DNA of 64,000 bases from Streptomyces chryseus (GCF_014650755.1 NZ_BMVO01000010.1:62001-126000); one strand, 5' to 3'; numbered from the stretch's first letter, positions 35,312 to 44,261 are shown. Made by a program: numbers and translations. Notes: a model not told the origin generated them from the sequence alone.

Positions 35312-36749
35312 GGGGCGTCAGGAGCGTGGGGGGCGTGCGGGTGCTGGTGCGGTTGTGGTGGTGGGTGCGGGGCCTGCCGGGGTCGCTGCAGCCGTCTGCG
35401 CCGCCGATCAGGGGGTGCGGGTCGTTCTCGTGGACTCCGCCGTGCGGGCCGGCGGGCAGTTCTACCGGCAGCCCGACGCGCGGTGGGGTGCGCGGCGGCC
35501 CCAGGTACTGCACCACGGGTGGCGTACGTGGCAGCGGCTGACCGCGCGGCTGGACGCCCACCTGGCCGACGGTCAGGTCACGCATCTCGCCGAACGCCAC
35601 GTCTGGTTCGTCGAGCGGGCCGGCGGGGACGGGTTCGTCGTGCACGCTCTCGGGGGCTCCGGGCAGGACCGACCGGAGACGGTGCGGGGCGACGCCGTGC
35701 TCCTGGCGACCGGTGCGTACGAGAAGGTGCTGCCGTTCCCCGGCTGGACGCTGCCGGGGGTCGTCACGGCGGGGGGCGCGCAGGCCATGCTCAAGGGCGG
35801 GCTGGTGCTGCCGCCCGGTCGTACCGTGGTGGTCGCCGGGACGGGGCCGCTGCTCATGCCGGTCGCCGCAGGGCTGGCGGCGGCGGGGGCGCGGGTGGGC
35901 GCGCTGATCGAGTCCGCCGGTCCCGGGCGGCTGGCGTGGGGCGCGGCGAAGGTGGCCGGGCATCCGGCGAAGCTGGCGGAGGGCGCGCGGTACGCGGCGG
36001 CGCTGGTGTGGCGCGGGGTGCCGGTGCGGACCGGGCACGCTGTGGTCGCCGCGCACGGCTCGGTCCGGTTGGAAGCGGTGACGGTGGCGGCGCTGGACGC
36101 CGAAGGGCGCGTACGGGCGGGCACCGGGCGGCGGATCGCGTGCGACGCGCTGGCGGTGGGGCACGGGCTGCTGCCGCACACCGGCCTTGCCGGGGCCCTC
36201 GGTTGCCGGATCGAGGAGACGGCGTACGGGGGCTGGGGGGTGGCCGTGGACGGTGAGCAGCGTACGGACCTGCCCGGTGTCTGGGCGGCGGGAGAGGCGA
36301 GCGGGGTGGGGGGCGCGGAACTGGCCCTCGCCGAGGGGGAGATCGCCGGGCGCTCGATCGCGGCGCGGCTGCGGGGGCGTGAGCCGGACCGGCGGGGGTG
36401 CGCGGCGGCGGCCGGCACCCGGGCGGGGCTGCGGGCGTTCGCCCGGGTGATCGACGGTGTGTACGGGCCGCCCGCGCAATGGGCGGAGCGGGTCGGGGAC
36501 GACACCGTCGTCTGCCGCTGCGAGGAGGTCCCGGCGTCGGCCGTGCGGTCGGCGGTGGCGGGACTGGGCGCCACGGACCTGCGCAGCGTCAAGCTCCTGA
36601 CCCGGGCCGGTATGGGGTGGTGCCAGGGGCGCGTGTGCGCCCCGGGGGTCGCGGGGGTGGCCGGGTGTGCGTGGAGTCCGGCGTCGCGGGTGCTCGCGCA
36701 GCCGGTTCCCCTGGCGGTGCTCGCCCGGGAGGAGGGGGCGGCGCCGTGA
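35262..36749 (+). CDS. FAD/NAD(P)-binding oxidoreductase with C-terminal BFD-like domain (HcnB/OoxA-like alpha subunit)
   Basis: 495-aa alpha subunit. The first dinucleotide motif VVVGAGPAGVAAAVCAADQG starts near residue 31, and a second one (VVVAGTGPLLMPVAAGLAAAG) near residue 187. The C-terminal BFD-like [2Fe-2S] motif is VCRCEEV...GMGWCQGRVC. ATG 35262 has GGAGG about 9 nt upstream and gives a 50-bp overlap with the small subunit; a start near 35300 is possible. With its two partners it resembles hydrogen cyanide synthase, opine oxidase and D-hydroxyproline dehydrogenase. The neighbours favour the last. Confidence 0.9.
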   Translation: MRVARVRMRMRKPVGSEGRQERGGRAGAGAVVVVGAGPAGVAAAVCAADQGVRVVLVDSAVRAGGQFYRQPDARWGARRPQVLHHGWRTWQRLTARLDAHLADGQVTHLAERHVWFVERAGGDGFVVHALGGSGQDRPETVRGDAVLLATGAYEKVLPFPGWTLPGVVTAGGAQAMLKGGLVLPPGRTVVVAGTGPLLMPVAAGLAAAGARVGALIESAGPGRLAWGAAKVAGHPAKLAEGARYAAALVWRGVPVRTGHAVVAAHGSVRLEAVTVAALDAEGRVRAGTGRRIACDALAVGHGLLPHTGLAGALGCRIEETAYGGWGVAVDGEQRTDLPGVWAAGEASGVGGAELALAEGEIAGRSIAARLRGREPDRRGCAAAAGTRAGLRAFARVIDGVYGPPAQWAERVGDDTVVCRCEEVPASAVRSAVAGLGATDLRSVKLLTRAGMGWCQGRVCAPGVAGVAGCAWSPASRVLAQPVPLAVLAREEGAAP

Positions 36750-37053
36750 GTTCGGCGGGGCTGCGGCGGCGGCCGTTTCGGGGGCGTCGGGGTCGGTGCC
36801 GCGCCGGGGCGTCTCCGCGGGCGTCGGACGTTCGGGCAGGTCGGGGTGCGTCACGGTGGTCGCGTTCAACGCCCTGTGGGGAGCGCCCCGGCACGTCCCC
36901 TCCCGGCAGCTGTGATCGCTGGGCGGTGGTGGGGCGGGCACCGCAGCGCGTCCCGGGTTCGCGTTGTTGTGCGGTGTCCCGGAGTTCGGCACCGGGATGC
37001 TTGGTCGGCGCCACAGGGGCGACTGGCCATCGCTGAAGAGGAGATGAGGGTCC
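36750..37053 (+). other. 304-bp gap inside the hydroxyproline-type cluster
   Basis: No gene with coding character is visible on either strand. GAGGAG about 10 nt before 37054 is the ribosome site of the next gene. The gap splits the dehydrogenase subunits from the deaminase/epimerase pair and probably holds a second promoter, but I see no clear boxes or palindrome. Confidence 0.5.
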
Positions 37054-37953
37054 ATGAACGCGTACGACAGTCGCCGCCCCTGGCACGGTGTCCTGGTGGC
37101 CACCGCGTTGCCCCTGCGGCACGATCTCAGCATCGATTACGACACCTTCGCGGCGCACTGCGTCTGGCTCGTCGACAACGGCTGCGACGGCGTCGTGCCG
37201 AACGGGTCGCTGGGCGAGTACCAGGTGCTCACGGCGGAGGAACGCGCCAGGGTCGTCGAGACCGCCGTCGCCGCCGTCGGCGGGGAGCGCGTGATGCCGG
37301 GTGTCGCGGCGTACGGCGCCGCCGAGGCCCGGCGGTGGGCCGAACAGGCACGGGACGCCGGCTGCGCCTCCGTCATGCTGCTGCCGCCGAACGCCTACCG
37401 CGCCGACGAGCGTTCCGTACGGGCCCACTACGCGGAGGTCGCCGAGGCCGGGATCCCCGTCGTCGCGTACAACAATCCGCACGACACGAGGGTCGATCTG
37501 CTGCCCGAGCTGCTGGCGACCCTGCACGCCGACGGGTGCGTCCAGGCGGTCAAGGAGTTCTCCGGGGATGTCCGCCGGATCTACGAGATCGGTGAACTCG
37601 CCCCGGAGCTCGACGTGCTGGCAGGGGCCGACGACGTGGTGCTGGAGTTGGTGGCGGCTGGGGCCAAGGGCTGGGTGGCCGGGTACCCGAACGCTCTGCC
37701 CCGGGCCGCTGTGGAGCTCTACCGGTCGGCTGCCGCGGGTGATCTGGACACCGCCGTACCGCTGTACCGGCAGCTCCACTCACTGCATCGCTGGGACTCC
37801 AAGGTCGAGTTCGTGCAGGCGATCAAGCTGTCCATGGACGTCGTCGGCCGCCACGGGGGTCCGTGCCGGCCGCCGCGCGTCGCCTTGTCGCCCGAGCAGG
37901 AGACGGCCGTCCGTGCCGCGACCGAGAAGGCCGTCGCGGCGGGGCTTCGCTGA
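37054..37953 (+). CDS. Dihydrodipicolinate synthase family protein, likely 1-pyrroline-4-hydroxy-2-carboxylate deaminase
   Basis: 299-aa class I aldolase-fold lyase. The Schiff-base lysine is in CVQAVKEFSGD (about residue 167) and the partner tyrosine in IPVVAYNNPHD (about 139); NGSLGEYQVLTAEER is the substrate loop of the family. In bacterial hydroxyproline degradation a member of this family deaminates 1-pyrroline-4-hydroxy-2-carboxylate to alpha-ketoglutarate semialdehyde. The next gene starts 1 bp after the stop. Assignment rests on neighbours; true dihydrodipicolinate synthase is less likely in this context. Confidence 0.85.
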   Translation: MNAYDSRRPWHGVLVATALPLRHDLSIDYDTFAAHCVWLVDNGCDGVVPNGSLGEYQVLTAEERARVVETAVAAVGGERVMPGVAAYGAAEARRWAEQARDAGCASVMLLPPNAYRADERSVRAHYAEVAEAGIPVVAYNNPHDTRVDLLPELLATLHADGCVQAVKEFSGDVRRIYEIGELAPELDVLAGADDVVLELVAAGAKGWVAGYPNALPRAAVELYRSAAAGDLDTAVPLYRQLHSLHRWDSKVEFVQAIKLSMDVVGRHGGPCRPPRVALSPEQETAVRAATEKAVAAGLR

Positions 37954-37954
37954 C

Positions 37955-38953
37955 ATGCGGAGCAGACGGGTTCTGCACGCGGTCGACTCGCACACCGAGG
38001 GCATGCCCACCCGGGTCGTCACCGGCGGTGTGGGCACCCTTCCCGGTGCGAGCATGTCCGAGCGGCGCGCGTACTTCATGGAGCACCTCGACCATCTGCG
38101 TACGCTGCTGATGTACGAGCCGCGCGGTCACGCGGCGATGAGCGGCGCGATCCTCCAGCCGCCCACCCGGCCGGACGCGGACTTCGGCGTGCTGTTCATC
38201 GAGGTCTCCGGCTGTCTCCCGATGTGCGGGCACGGCACGATCGGGGTGGCGACCGTACTCGTCGAGACCGGCATGGTCGCCGTCACCGAGCCGGTCACCG
38301 TGATCCGGCTCGACACACCGGCAGGGCTCGTCACCGCCGAGGTGGCGGTCGAGGAAGGCGCCGCCACCGCCGTCACCCTGCGCAACGTTCCCTCGTTCTG
38401 CGCGGGTGTCGACCGTGAGGCGACGCTCGCCGACGGACGGACCGTCACCTACGACCTCGCGTACGGGGGGAACTTCTACGCCATCCTGCCGTTGGAGCAG
38501 TTCGGTCTGCCCTTCGCCCGCGAACGCAAGGACGACATCCTCGCCGCCGCTCTCTCGCTCATGGAGGCGATCAACGCCGACCCTCCGGTCCATCCGCAGG
38601 ACCCCACCATCCGCGGGTGCCACCATGTCCAACTGCTCGCCCCCGGCTCCACGGCCGAGCGCTCCCGGCACGCCATGGCCATCCACCCCGGCTGGTTCGA
38701 CCGCTCGCCCTGCGGTACGGGCACCAGCGCGCGGATGGCGCAGTTGCACGCCCGCGGTGAACTGCCGCTGTTCCAGGACTTCGTCAACGAGTCCTTCATC
38801 GGTACGTCGTTCACCGGGCGTCTCCTCGGTACGGCCGAAGTGGGCGGGGTGCCCGGCGTCCTGCCCGCCGTCACCGGCCGCGCCTGGATCACGGCAACCG
38901 CCCAGTACCTCCTGGACCCCACCGACCCCTTCCCCGCCGGGTTCCTCCTGTAG
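37955..38953 (+). CDS. Proline racemase family protein, likely 4-hydroxyproline 2-epimerase
   Basis: 332-aa cofactor-independent epimerase. Both catalytic cysteines are present, in LPMCGHGTIG (about residue 90) and SPCGTGTSA (about 253). This marks a racemase/epimerase rather than the trans-3-hydroxyproline dehydratases, which have Ser or Thr at the first position. The N-terminal DSHTEGMPTRVV is also typical. It would convert trans-4-hydroxy-L-proline to cis-4-hydroxy-D-proline, the substrate of the flavin dehydrogenase encoded upstream. Proline racemase activity cannot be excluded from sequence. Confidence 0.9.
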   Translation: MRSRRVLHAVDSHTEGMPTRVVTGGVGTLPGASMSERRAYFMEHLDHLRTLLMYEPRGHAAMSGAILQPPTRPDADFGVLFIEVSGCLPMCGHGTIGVATVLVETGMVAVTEPVTVIRLDTPAGLVTAEVAVEEGAATAVTLRNVPSFCAGVDREATLADGRTVTYDLAYGGNFYAILPLEQFGLPFARERKDDILAAALSLMEAINADPPVHPQDPTIRGCHHVQLLAPGSTAERSRHAMAIHPGWFDRSPCGTGTSARMAQLHARGELPLFQDFVNESFIGTSFTGRLLGTAEVGGVPGVLPAVTGRAWITATAQYLLDPTDPFPAGFLL

Positions 38954-39014
38954 CCGGCCGGTACGTGGGCTCGCACTAGGATCGGTCGACGCGTACCAGA
39001 CCGAGGAGGACCCC

Positions 39015-39683
39015 ATGGCCGCTGCCGCGGTGCCGGATCTGCCGTCGCTCGGCGGCCGGCGCAACCACTACCGCGAGCGTGTCGCCGACGCCCTGCGCGC
39101 CGCCCTGATCGCCGGTGAACTGCGCCCCGGTGACGTCTACTCCGCGCCCAGCCTCGCGTCCCGCTTCGGAGTCTCTGCGACGCCCGTACGCGAAGCGATG
39201 CTCGACCTCGTACGGGAAGGTCTGGTCGACACGGTCCCGAACAAGGGGTTCCGGGTGACCGAGGTCTCCGAGCGGCAGTTGGACGAGTACAACCACATCC
39301 GCTCGCTCATCGAGATCCCGACGGTCGCGGGGCTGGCCACGACGGCGGACCCGGCGGCCCTGGAAGCCCTCCGGCCGGTCGCCCGCTCCATCGTCACCTC
39401 CGCCGCCGCCGGCGATCTCATCGCGTACGTCGAAGCCGACCGGCAGTTCCACCTCGGGCTGCTGGGCCTGGCAGGGAACGCCCACCTGGTGGAGGTGGTC
39501 GGCGACCTGCGCAAGCGTTCCAGGCTGTACGGCCTCACCGCCCTGGTCGAGCGGGGGCTGCTGGAGGCGTCGGCCCAGGAGCACCTCGAACTCCTCGACG
39601 CCCTGCTGGCACGCGACGCCGAACAGGCCCGCGCGATCATGACCCGCCACCTCGGCCACGTCAGGGACAAGTGGGCGGGCTGA
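39015..39683 (+). CDS. GntR-family regulator (FadR/FCD type) of the hydroxyproline-type cluster
   Basis: 222-aa regulator: winged helix with YSAPSLASRFGVSATPVREAMLDLVREG (residues about 43-70) and an FCD domain with the metal-site pattern ADRQFHLGLLGLAGN and HLELLDALL. ATG 39015 has GAGGAGG 7-8 nt upstream. TAGGAT at about 38978 is a candidate -10 box. Related regulators control proline and hydroxyproline operons in actinobacteria, so the upstream genes are its likely targets. Confidence 0.92.
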   Translation: MAAAAVPDLPSLGGRRNHYRERVADALRAALIAGELRPGDVYSAPSLASRFGVSATPVREAMLDLVREGLVDTVPNKGFRVTEVSERQLDEYNHIRSLIEIPTVAGLATTADPAALEALRPVARSIVTSAAAGDLIAYVEADRQFHLGLLGLAGNAHLVEVVGDLRKRSRLYGLTALVERGLLEASAQEHLELLDALLARDAEQARAIMTRHLGHVRDKWAG

Positions 39684-39783
39684 GCGGGCTCGGGTGACAG
39701 CCCGTCGGGGCGGCGGCGCGGCGCCGGGCGACCAGCGTGGTAAAGGTGCCGGTCAAGCCGTCGACAGCGAAGGCAGGACAGGT

Positions 39784-40698
39784 ATGAACGACTACGACCT
39801 GCTGGTCGTGGGGTCGGCCAACGCCGATCTGGTGATCGGCGTCGAGCGCCGCCCCGCGCCCGGCGAGACCGTCCTCGGCTCCGACCTGGCCGTCCACCCG
39901 GGCGGCAAGGGCGCCAACCAGGCCGTCGCCGCCGCCCGCCTCGGCGCCCGGACCGCCCTGCTGGCCCGCGTCGGGGACGACGCCCACGGCCGGCTGCTGC
40001 TGGACTCGCAGCGCGCGGCCGGTGTCGACACCGGAGGGGTACGCGTCGGCGGGGCGCCGACCGGCGTCGCGCTGATCACCGTGGACCCGTCGGGCGACAA
40101 CAGCATCGTCGTCTCGCCCGGCGCCAACGCCCGGCTGACCCCCGAAGACATCCGCGACGCCGCCGGCCTGTTCGCCCGGGCCCGGGTCGTCTCGGCGCAG
40201 CTGGAGATCCCGCTGGAGACGGTGACCGAGGCGGTACGCGCCCGGGCGGCCGGGAGCCGGTTCGTACTGAACCCCTCGCCGCCCCGGCCGCTGCCCGCCG
40301 AAGTGCTCGCCGCGTGCGATCCGCTGGTGCTCAACGAGCACGAGGCCCGGTTCGTGCTCGGCGACGGCGGTGGTGACGGGGGCGACGGCAAGGACCCCGA
40401 GGGCCGCGCACGGGCGCTGCTCGCGCTCGGCGCGCGGTCGGTCGTCGTCACCCTGGGCGCGGAGGGCGCGCTGGTCGCCGAGGGCGGTACGGCCGTACGG
40501 GTCCCGAGCCCCCGCGTCGGCGCCGTCGACACCACGGGCGCCGGCGACGCGTTCACCGCGGCCCTGGCCTGGCGGCTCGGCCTGGGCGAGGATTTGGCGA
40601 CAGCCGCCGCGTTCGCGGTGCGGGTGGGCGCGGCCGCCGTCACCAAGGAGGGGGCGCAGGCGTCGTTCCCGACCGCCGGGGAGGTCGCGGCGCTGTGA
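39784..40698 (+). CDS. rbsK: Ribokinase (PfkB family)
   Basis: 304-aa sugar kinase phosphorylating D-ribose at O5 with ATP. Family signatures: VHPGGKGANQAVAAARLG (residues about 38-55), the anion-hole/catalytic motif DTTGAGDAFTAALA near residue 248, and VLNPSPPRPLP. ATG 39784 follows GGCAGGACAGGT. A ribose transporter is not adjacent; the RbsABC-like importer 25 kb upstream is linked to the ebo region. It may be free-standing or expressed with the GntR gene 100 bp upstream. Confidence 0.92.
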   Translation: MNDYDLLVVGSANADLVIGVERRPAPGETVLGSDLAVHPGGKGANQAVAAARLGARTALLARVGDDAHGRLLLDSQRAAGVDTGGVRVGGAPTGVALITVDPSGDNSIVVSPGANARLTPEDIRDAAGLFARARVVSAQLEIPLETVTEAVRARAAGSRFVLNPSPPRPLPAEVLAACDPLVLNEHEARFVLGDGGGDGGDGKDPEGRARALLALGARSVVVTLGAEGALVAEGGTAVRVPSPRVGAVDTTGAGDAFTAALAWRLGLGEDLATAAAFAVRVGAAAVTKEGAQASFPTAGEVAAL

Positions 40699-40901
40699 AG
40701 AGGCCGGGGCCCTGAACCGTCACCCGGCGGCGGAACTCGTCATCGAAGGCGCCCCGCTACCGGCGGCGGAGCTGTCCCCGGCCGTCCCCCGACACTTCGG
40801 CGGCTGGACGGGTAGGGGCGCACCCAGCGGCCCGACGGGCGCGTTCACCCGTCCGGCCGACGCGCGTGGCGTGCGGCGGCGGGCGGGCCGACGGTGGGAG
40901 C

Positions 40902-41666
40902 ATGCGTGACCTCCGCGTGGCGCGGCGCCGGATGCCCGGGGCCCTCGTGACCGGGCTCCTGCTGCTGTGCGCCACGGCCGTCGACCCGGCGCCCCCGCAC
41001 CGGTCCGAGACGCCGGCCGCCGAGGCCCCCGTACGCCGGGCGTCCTCCGCGCACCGCGCTCCGCCGCCGTCCGTGGTGCCACGGGAGAAGTGGCTCCCGG
41101 ACACCGGACAGCGCCGGGTGCGGGCGCGTTACGCCCCTCCGGTCGAAGCCGCCTTCGTCCACCACACCAACTCCCCCAACGGCTACGACTGCGCCGACGT
41201 CCCGCGCATCATCCGCAAGGTCTACGCCGCCCAGGCCGGCGGCCGGCACTGGGACGACATCGGGTACAACTTCCTCGTCGACCGCTGCGGCACGATCTAC
41301 GAAGGCCGTGCGGGCGGCACCGGCCGCCCCGTCGTGGGCGCGCACGCCCAGGGCTTCAACCACCACACGGTGGGCATAGCCGCCATCGGCGTCTTCACCG
41401 AAGGGGCGGACGTCCCCAAGCCCATGCGCGACGCCATCGCGGCGCTCGTCGCCTGGAAGCTCGGCATGGCGGACGTCGACCCGCGCTCCACGGTGCGGCT
41501 GGTGTCCTCGAACAGCCGGAGCAAGTACCCGAAGGGGACGAGCGTGCGGCTGAACGCCGTGCCGGGCCACAGCGACGGCTACTCGACGCAGTGCCCGGGC
41601 GCCGCGCTGGCGGCGGAACTGCCCGCCATCAGAAACGCGGCCGCCCGCCTCCAGGGCCGCCGGTAG
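40902..41666 (+). CDS. Secreted peptidoglycan recognition protein / N-acetylmuramoyl-L-alanine amidase
   Basis: 254-aa exported zinc amidase of the PGRP/Amidase_2 family. The N-terminus (RDLRVARRRMPGALVTGLLLLCA) is a signal sequence followed by a Pro/Ala-rich linker. The catalytic domain has FVHHTNSPNGY (zinc His), WDDIGYNFLVDRCGTIYEGRAGG, NHHTVGIAAIGVF and PGHSDGYSTQCPG (zinc His and Cys). It should cleave the amide between N-acetylmuramate and L-alanine in peptidoglycan. ATG 40902 is chosen over an earlier ATG at 40866 because it gives a clean signal peptide. Confidence 0.9.
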   Translation: MRDLRVARRRMPGALVTGLLLLCATAVDPAPPHRSETPAAEAPVRRASSAHRAPPPSVVPREKWLPDTGQRRVRARYAPPVEAAFVHHTNSPNGYDCADVPRIIRKVYAAQAGGRHWDDIGYNFLVDRCGTIYEGRAGGTGRPVVGAHAQGFNHHTVGIAAIGVFTEGADVPKPMRDAIAALVAWKLGMADVDPRSTVRLVSSNSRSKYPKGTSVRLNAVPGHSDGYSTQCPGAALAAELPAIRNAAARLQGRR

Positions 41667-41787
41667 CAGACGCCTGCGGCGGTGCACAAGTCGGCCCCCG
41701 CGCGGGCGGGTTGAGGGTCGTTTCGCGGTGGCGAAGAGGTTACCTTGGGGGCCGATCGTCGGACGACGCCCCCAGGAGGCAAAGCCC

Positions 41788-42570
41788 GTGGCCGCCATAG
41801 ACACCTCGAAGCCCCACTCCGCCCGTTTCTGGAACTACTTCGTCGGGGGCAAGGACCACTACGAGGTGGACCGGCAGATCGGCGACGAGATCAAGTCGAT
41901 CTTCCCCGGCCTGGTCGACGTCGCCCTGAGCAGCCGCCGCTTCCTCGGCCGCGCCGTCCGCACCCTCGTCGCCGAGCACGGCATCCGGCAGTTCCTCGAC
42001 ATCGGTACGGGCCTGCCGACCGCCGACAACACGCACGAGGTCGCCCAGCGGGCCGCACCCGAGTCCCGGATCGTGTACGTCGACAACGACCCCCTGGTGC
42101 TCACACACGCCCGCGCCCTGCTGGTCGGCTCGCCCGAAGGCGCGACGGCCTACGTCGACGCGAACCTGTACGAGCCCGAGAAGGTGCTGGCCGAGGCGGC
42201 CCGTACGCTCGACTTCGAACAACCCGTGGCCCTGATGCTCCTCAACGTGCTCGGGCACGTCGCCGACTACCAGGAGGCCAGGTCGCTGGTGTCCCGGCTG
42301 GTCGCGGAGCTGCCGTCCGGCAGTTGCCTGGTGATCAGCGACAGCACCGCCACCAGCGAGGGCATGATCGCCGCGTCGGAGGCGTACAACGCCAGCGGGG
42401 CGGTGCCGTACCACGTGCGCGGTGTCGAGGAGATCGCCGGCTTCTTCGACGGTCTGGAGCTCCTGGAGCCCGGGGTCGTCCAGGTCACGCGGTGGCGGCC
42501 GGAGCCCGGCGACGGGGAGGGACCCGGCACACCGGTCGACGCCTACGCCGGGGTCGCGCGCAAACCGTAG
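41788..42570 (+). CDS. SAM-dependent methyltransferase, PF04672 (Methyltransf_19 / DUF574) family
   Basis: 260-aa protein of an actinomycete-specific methyltransferase family. The hallmark N-terminus is IDTSKPHSARFWNYFVGGKDHY, followed by FLDIGTGLPT (SAM motif I), VYVDNDPLVLTHARALL and HVRGVEEIAGFFDGLELLEPGV. GTG 41788 has AGGAGG 9 nt upstream. The family is numerous in Streptomyces; substrates are unknown. It is about 35% similar by eye to the copy at 52479 and appears monocistronic. Confidence 0.92.
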   Translation: MAAIDTSKPHSARFWNYFVGGKDHYEVDRQIGDEIKSIFPGLVDVALSSRRFLGRAVRTLVAEHGIRQFLDIGTGLPTADNTHEVAQRAAPESRIVYVDNDPLVLTHARALLVGSPEGATAYVDANLYEPEKVLAEAARTLDFEQPVALMLLNVLGHVADYQEARSLVSRLVAELPSGSCLVISDSTATSEGMIAASEAYNASGAVPYHVRGVEEIAGFFDGLELLEPGVVQVTRWRPEPGDGEGPGTPVDAYAGVARKP

Positions 42571-42621
42571 GGGCGGTCTTCGGCCACGGGTCCGAAGCGG
42601 CGGTGTCCGGACCTCCCAAAT

Positions 42622-42632
42622 TCCGCTTATGG
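42622..42632. promoter_or_regulatory. Probable LysR binding site, upstream copy
   Basis: TCCGCTTATGG at 42622-42632, 7 nt before the LysR start. Its exact reverse complement, CCATAAGCGGA, occurs at 43569-43579 in front of the cysteine dioxygenase. A site overlapping the start region suggests negative autoregulation. Confidence 0.55.
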
Positions 42633-42639
42633 TTCACGG

Positions 42640-43545
42640 GTGTTCGACTCGCGGCACATCAGGACGTTCCACGAAGTGGTCAGGACCGGCTCGTACTCCG
42701 CCGCCGCCCGCGCCCTCGGGTACACACAGCCCGCGATCACCCAGCAGATGAAAGCGCTCGAACGCGACGTCGGCACCCCCCTGTTCACCCGCGCGGGCCG
42801 TGGCCTGCGGCTCACCGAGGCCGGGGAGACGCTGTCGCGGCACGCGGCCGTCATCCTCGACGACATGACGGCCGCGCGGCAGCAGATGGACTCCCTCACC
42901 CGGCTCCACGCGGGCCGGGTGCGCCTCTGCGCCTTCCCCAGCGCCAACGCCACCCTCGTCCCCGAGGCCATGGGGCTGCTCGCCGCCGCCCACCCGGGGG
43001 TCGCCGTGGAACTCCTGGAGGACGAGCCGCCCGGGTCGCTGCGGCGCCTGGTGCGCGGTGAGTGCGACATCACGCTCGCCTTCGCCTTTCCCGGGCTGCG
43101 CGAGGACGTGCCCGACGAGGTGAGGGAAGTACCGCTGATGGAGGACCAGTCGCTGGTCCTGCTGCCGTCGGGGCATCCGCTCGCGCGGCGCCGTGCCGTG
43201 CGGCTCGCCGACCTCGCCGGCGAGCGCTGGATCGTGGGCTGCCCGCGCTGCCGCGTGCACTTCCTGCACGCCTGCGCCGACGAGGGTTTCGCGCCGGACA
43301 TCGCCTTCACCACCGACGACAGCCTCGTCGTGCAGAGCCTCGTCGCGGAGGGGCTCGGGGTGGCCATGATGCCGGGCCTGGTGCTCAACTTCCTGCGCCA
43401 CCCCAAGGTCGCCGGACGCGCGTCGCAGCCCGCGTCCCGGCGGCAGATCTCGGCGTACGTCCTGCGCGAGCATCTGCGGATCCCGGCCACGGCGGCGGTG
43501 CTCGGGGAACTCCGTACGGTCGCGGCCCACAAGATCGGCTGCTGA
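42640..43545 (+). CDS. LysR-family transcriptional regulator
   Basis: 301-aa LTTR. The N-terminal winged helix is DSRHIRTFHEVVRTGSYSAAARALGYTQPAITQQMKALERDVG (helix-turn-helix about 20-45). The effector domain starts near residue 90 (GRVRLCAFPSANATLVPEAM). An unusual CPRCRVHFLHAC trio of cysteines near residue 200 might respond to thiols or metals, which would suit control of a cysteine dioxygenase. The GTG start at 42640 has no ribosome site. The gene is followed after about 100 bp by the dioxygenase, with matching 11-bp sites on both sides. Confidence 0.9.
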   Translation: MFDSRHIRTFHEVVRTGSYSAAARALGYTQPAITQQMKALERDVGTPLFTRAGRGLRLTEAGETLSRHAAVILDDMTAARQQMDSLTRLHAGRVRLCAFPSANATLVPEAMGLLAAAHPGVAVELLEDEPPGSLRRLVRGECDITLAFAFPGLREDVPDEVREVPLMEDQSLVLLPSGHPLARRRAVRLADLAGERWIVGCPRCRVHFLHACADEGFAPDIAFTTDDSLVVQSLVAEGLGVAMMPGLVLNFLRHPKVAGRASQPASRRQISAYVLREHLRIPATAAVLGELRTVAAHKIGC

Positions 43546-43568
43546 GCAGCGCCCCCCTGACCGCCGGT

Positions 43569-43579
43569 CCATAAGCGGA
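43569..43579. promoter_or_regulatory. Probable LysR binding site, cysteine dioxygenase copy
   Basis: CCATAAGCGGA, the exact inverse of the site upstream of the LysR gene, lies 64 nt before the dioxygenase start, a common location for an LTTR activation site. Confidence 0.55.
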
Positions 43580-43643
43580 GGTTGGCCGACGTCGCACGAA
43601 CTGTCCTTGGACGTCCCGGTCCGGGCGGCGCGAAGGTGCCCGT

Positions 43644-44207
43644 ATGACCTCTTCGACCGCACCCGTGTCAGGGCGTACGACCACGCGTCTCGCCGTACTC
43701 GTCTCCGAAGTCCGCGAGGCTGTCGCCCTCGGCCTGCCGCCGGACCTCACGTCGTACCTCGTCGGCGAGCGGCTCGCCCCGCACCTCGGCGCCGACGACC
43801 TGCTCACCGCCGGGCAGCGCGCCGGTGACCCCGCGCGCTACCGCCAGCACCTGCTGCACGCGGAGGACGACGGCGGCTTCTCGGTCGTCGCGCTCGTGTG
43901 GCTGCCCGGGCAGCGCACGCCCGTGCACGACCACGTGGCGTGGTGCACGACCGGCGTCCACGCGGGCACCGAACACGAGCGGCGCTACCGGCTCGTCCCG
44001 TCCCGCGACGGCGCCCCCGCCCGGCTGACCGCCACCGAGGACGTGGTGAACCCGCGCGGGACGGTGTGCGGCTTCGCGCCGCCCGGAGACATCCACGAGG
44101 TGCGGAACGCGGGCACGGACGTGGCGATCTCGCTCCATGTGTACGGCGCGGACCTGTCGCGGCTCGGCACCAGTGTCCGGCGCCTCTACGCCCGCCCCGA
44201 CGACTGA
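43644..44207 (+). CDS. Cysteine dioxygenase family protein
   Basis: 187-aa cupin that should oxidise cysteine (or a related thiol such as 3-mercaptopropionate) to its sulfinic acid using Fe(II) and O2. The iron ligands are visible as PVHDH (residues about 92-96) and the later His in PGDIHEVRN; VAWCTTGVHAGTEHERRY corresponds to the conserved WC.TGV.EG.E block of bacterial CDO proteins. ATG 43644 is used; a ribosome site (GAAGGTG) lies about 6 nt upstream. Probably regulated by the adjacent LysR protein. Confidence 0.9.
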   Translation: MTSSTAPVSGRTTTRLAVLVSEVREAVALGLPPDLTSYLVGERLAPHLGADDLLTAGQRAGDPARYRQHLLHAEDDGGFSVVALVWLPGQRTPVHDHVAWCTTGVHAGTEHERRYRLVPSRDGAPARLTATEDVVNPRGTVCGFAPPGDIHEVRNAGTDVAISLHVYGADLSRLGTSVRRLYARPDD

Positions 44208-44261
44208 CCGTCCCGGCGAAAATCCCTACCCCGGGCAGCCGGGAAGGGGGAGACTCGTCCC

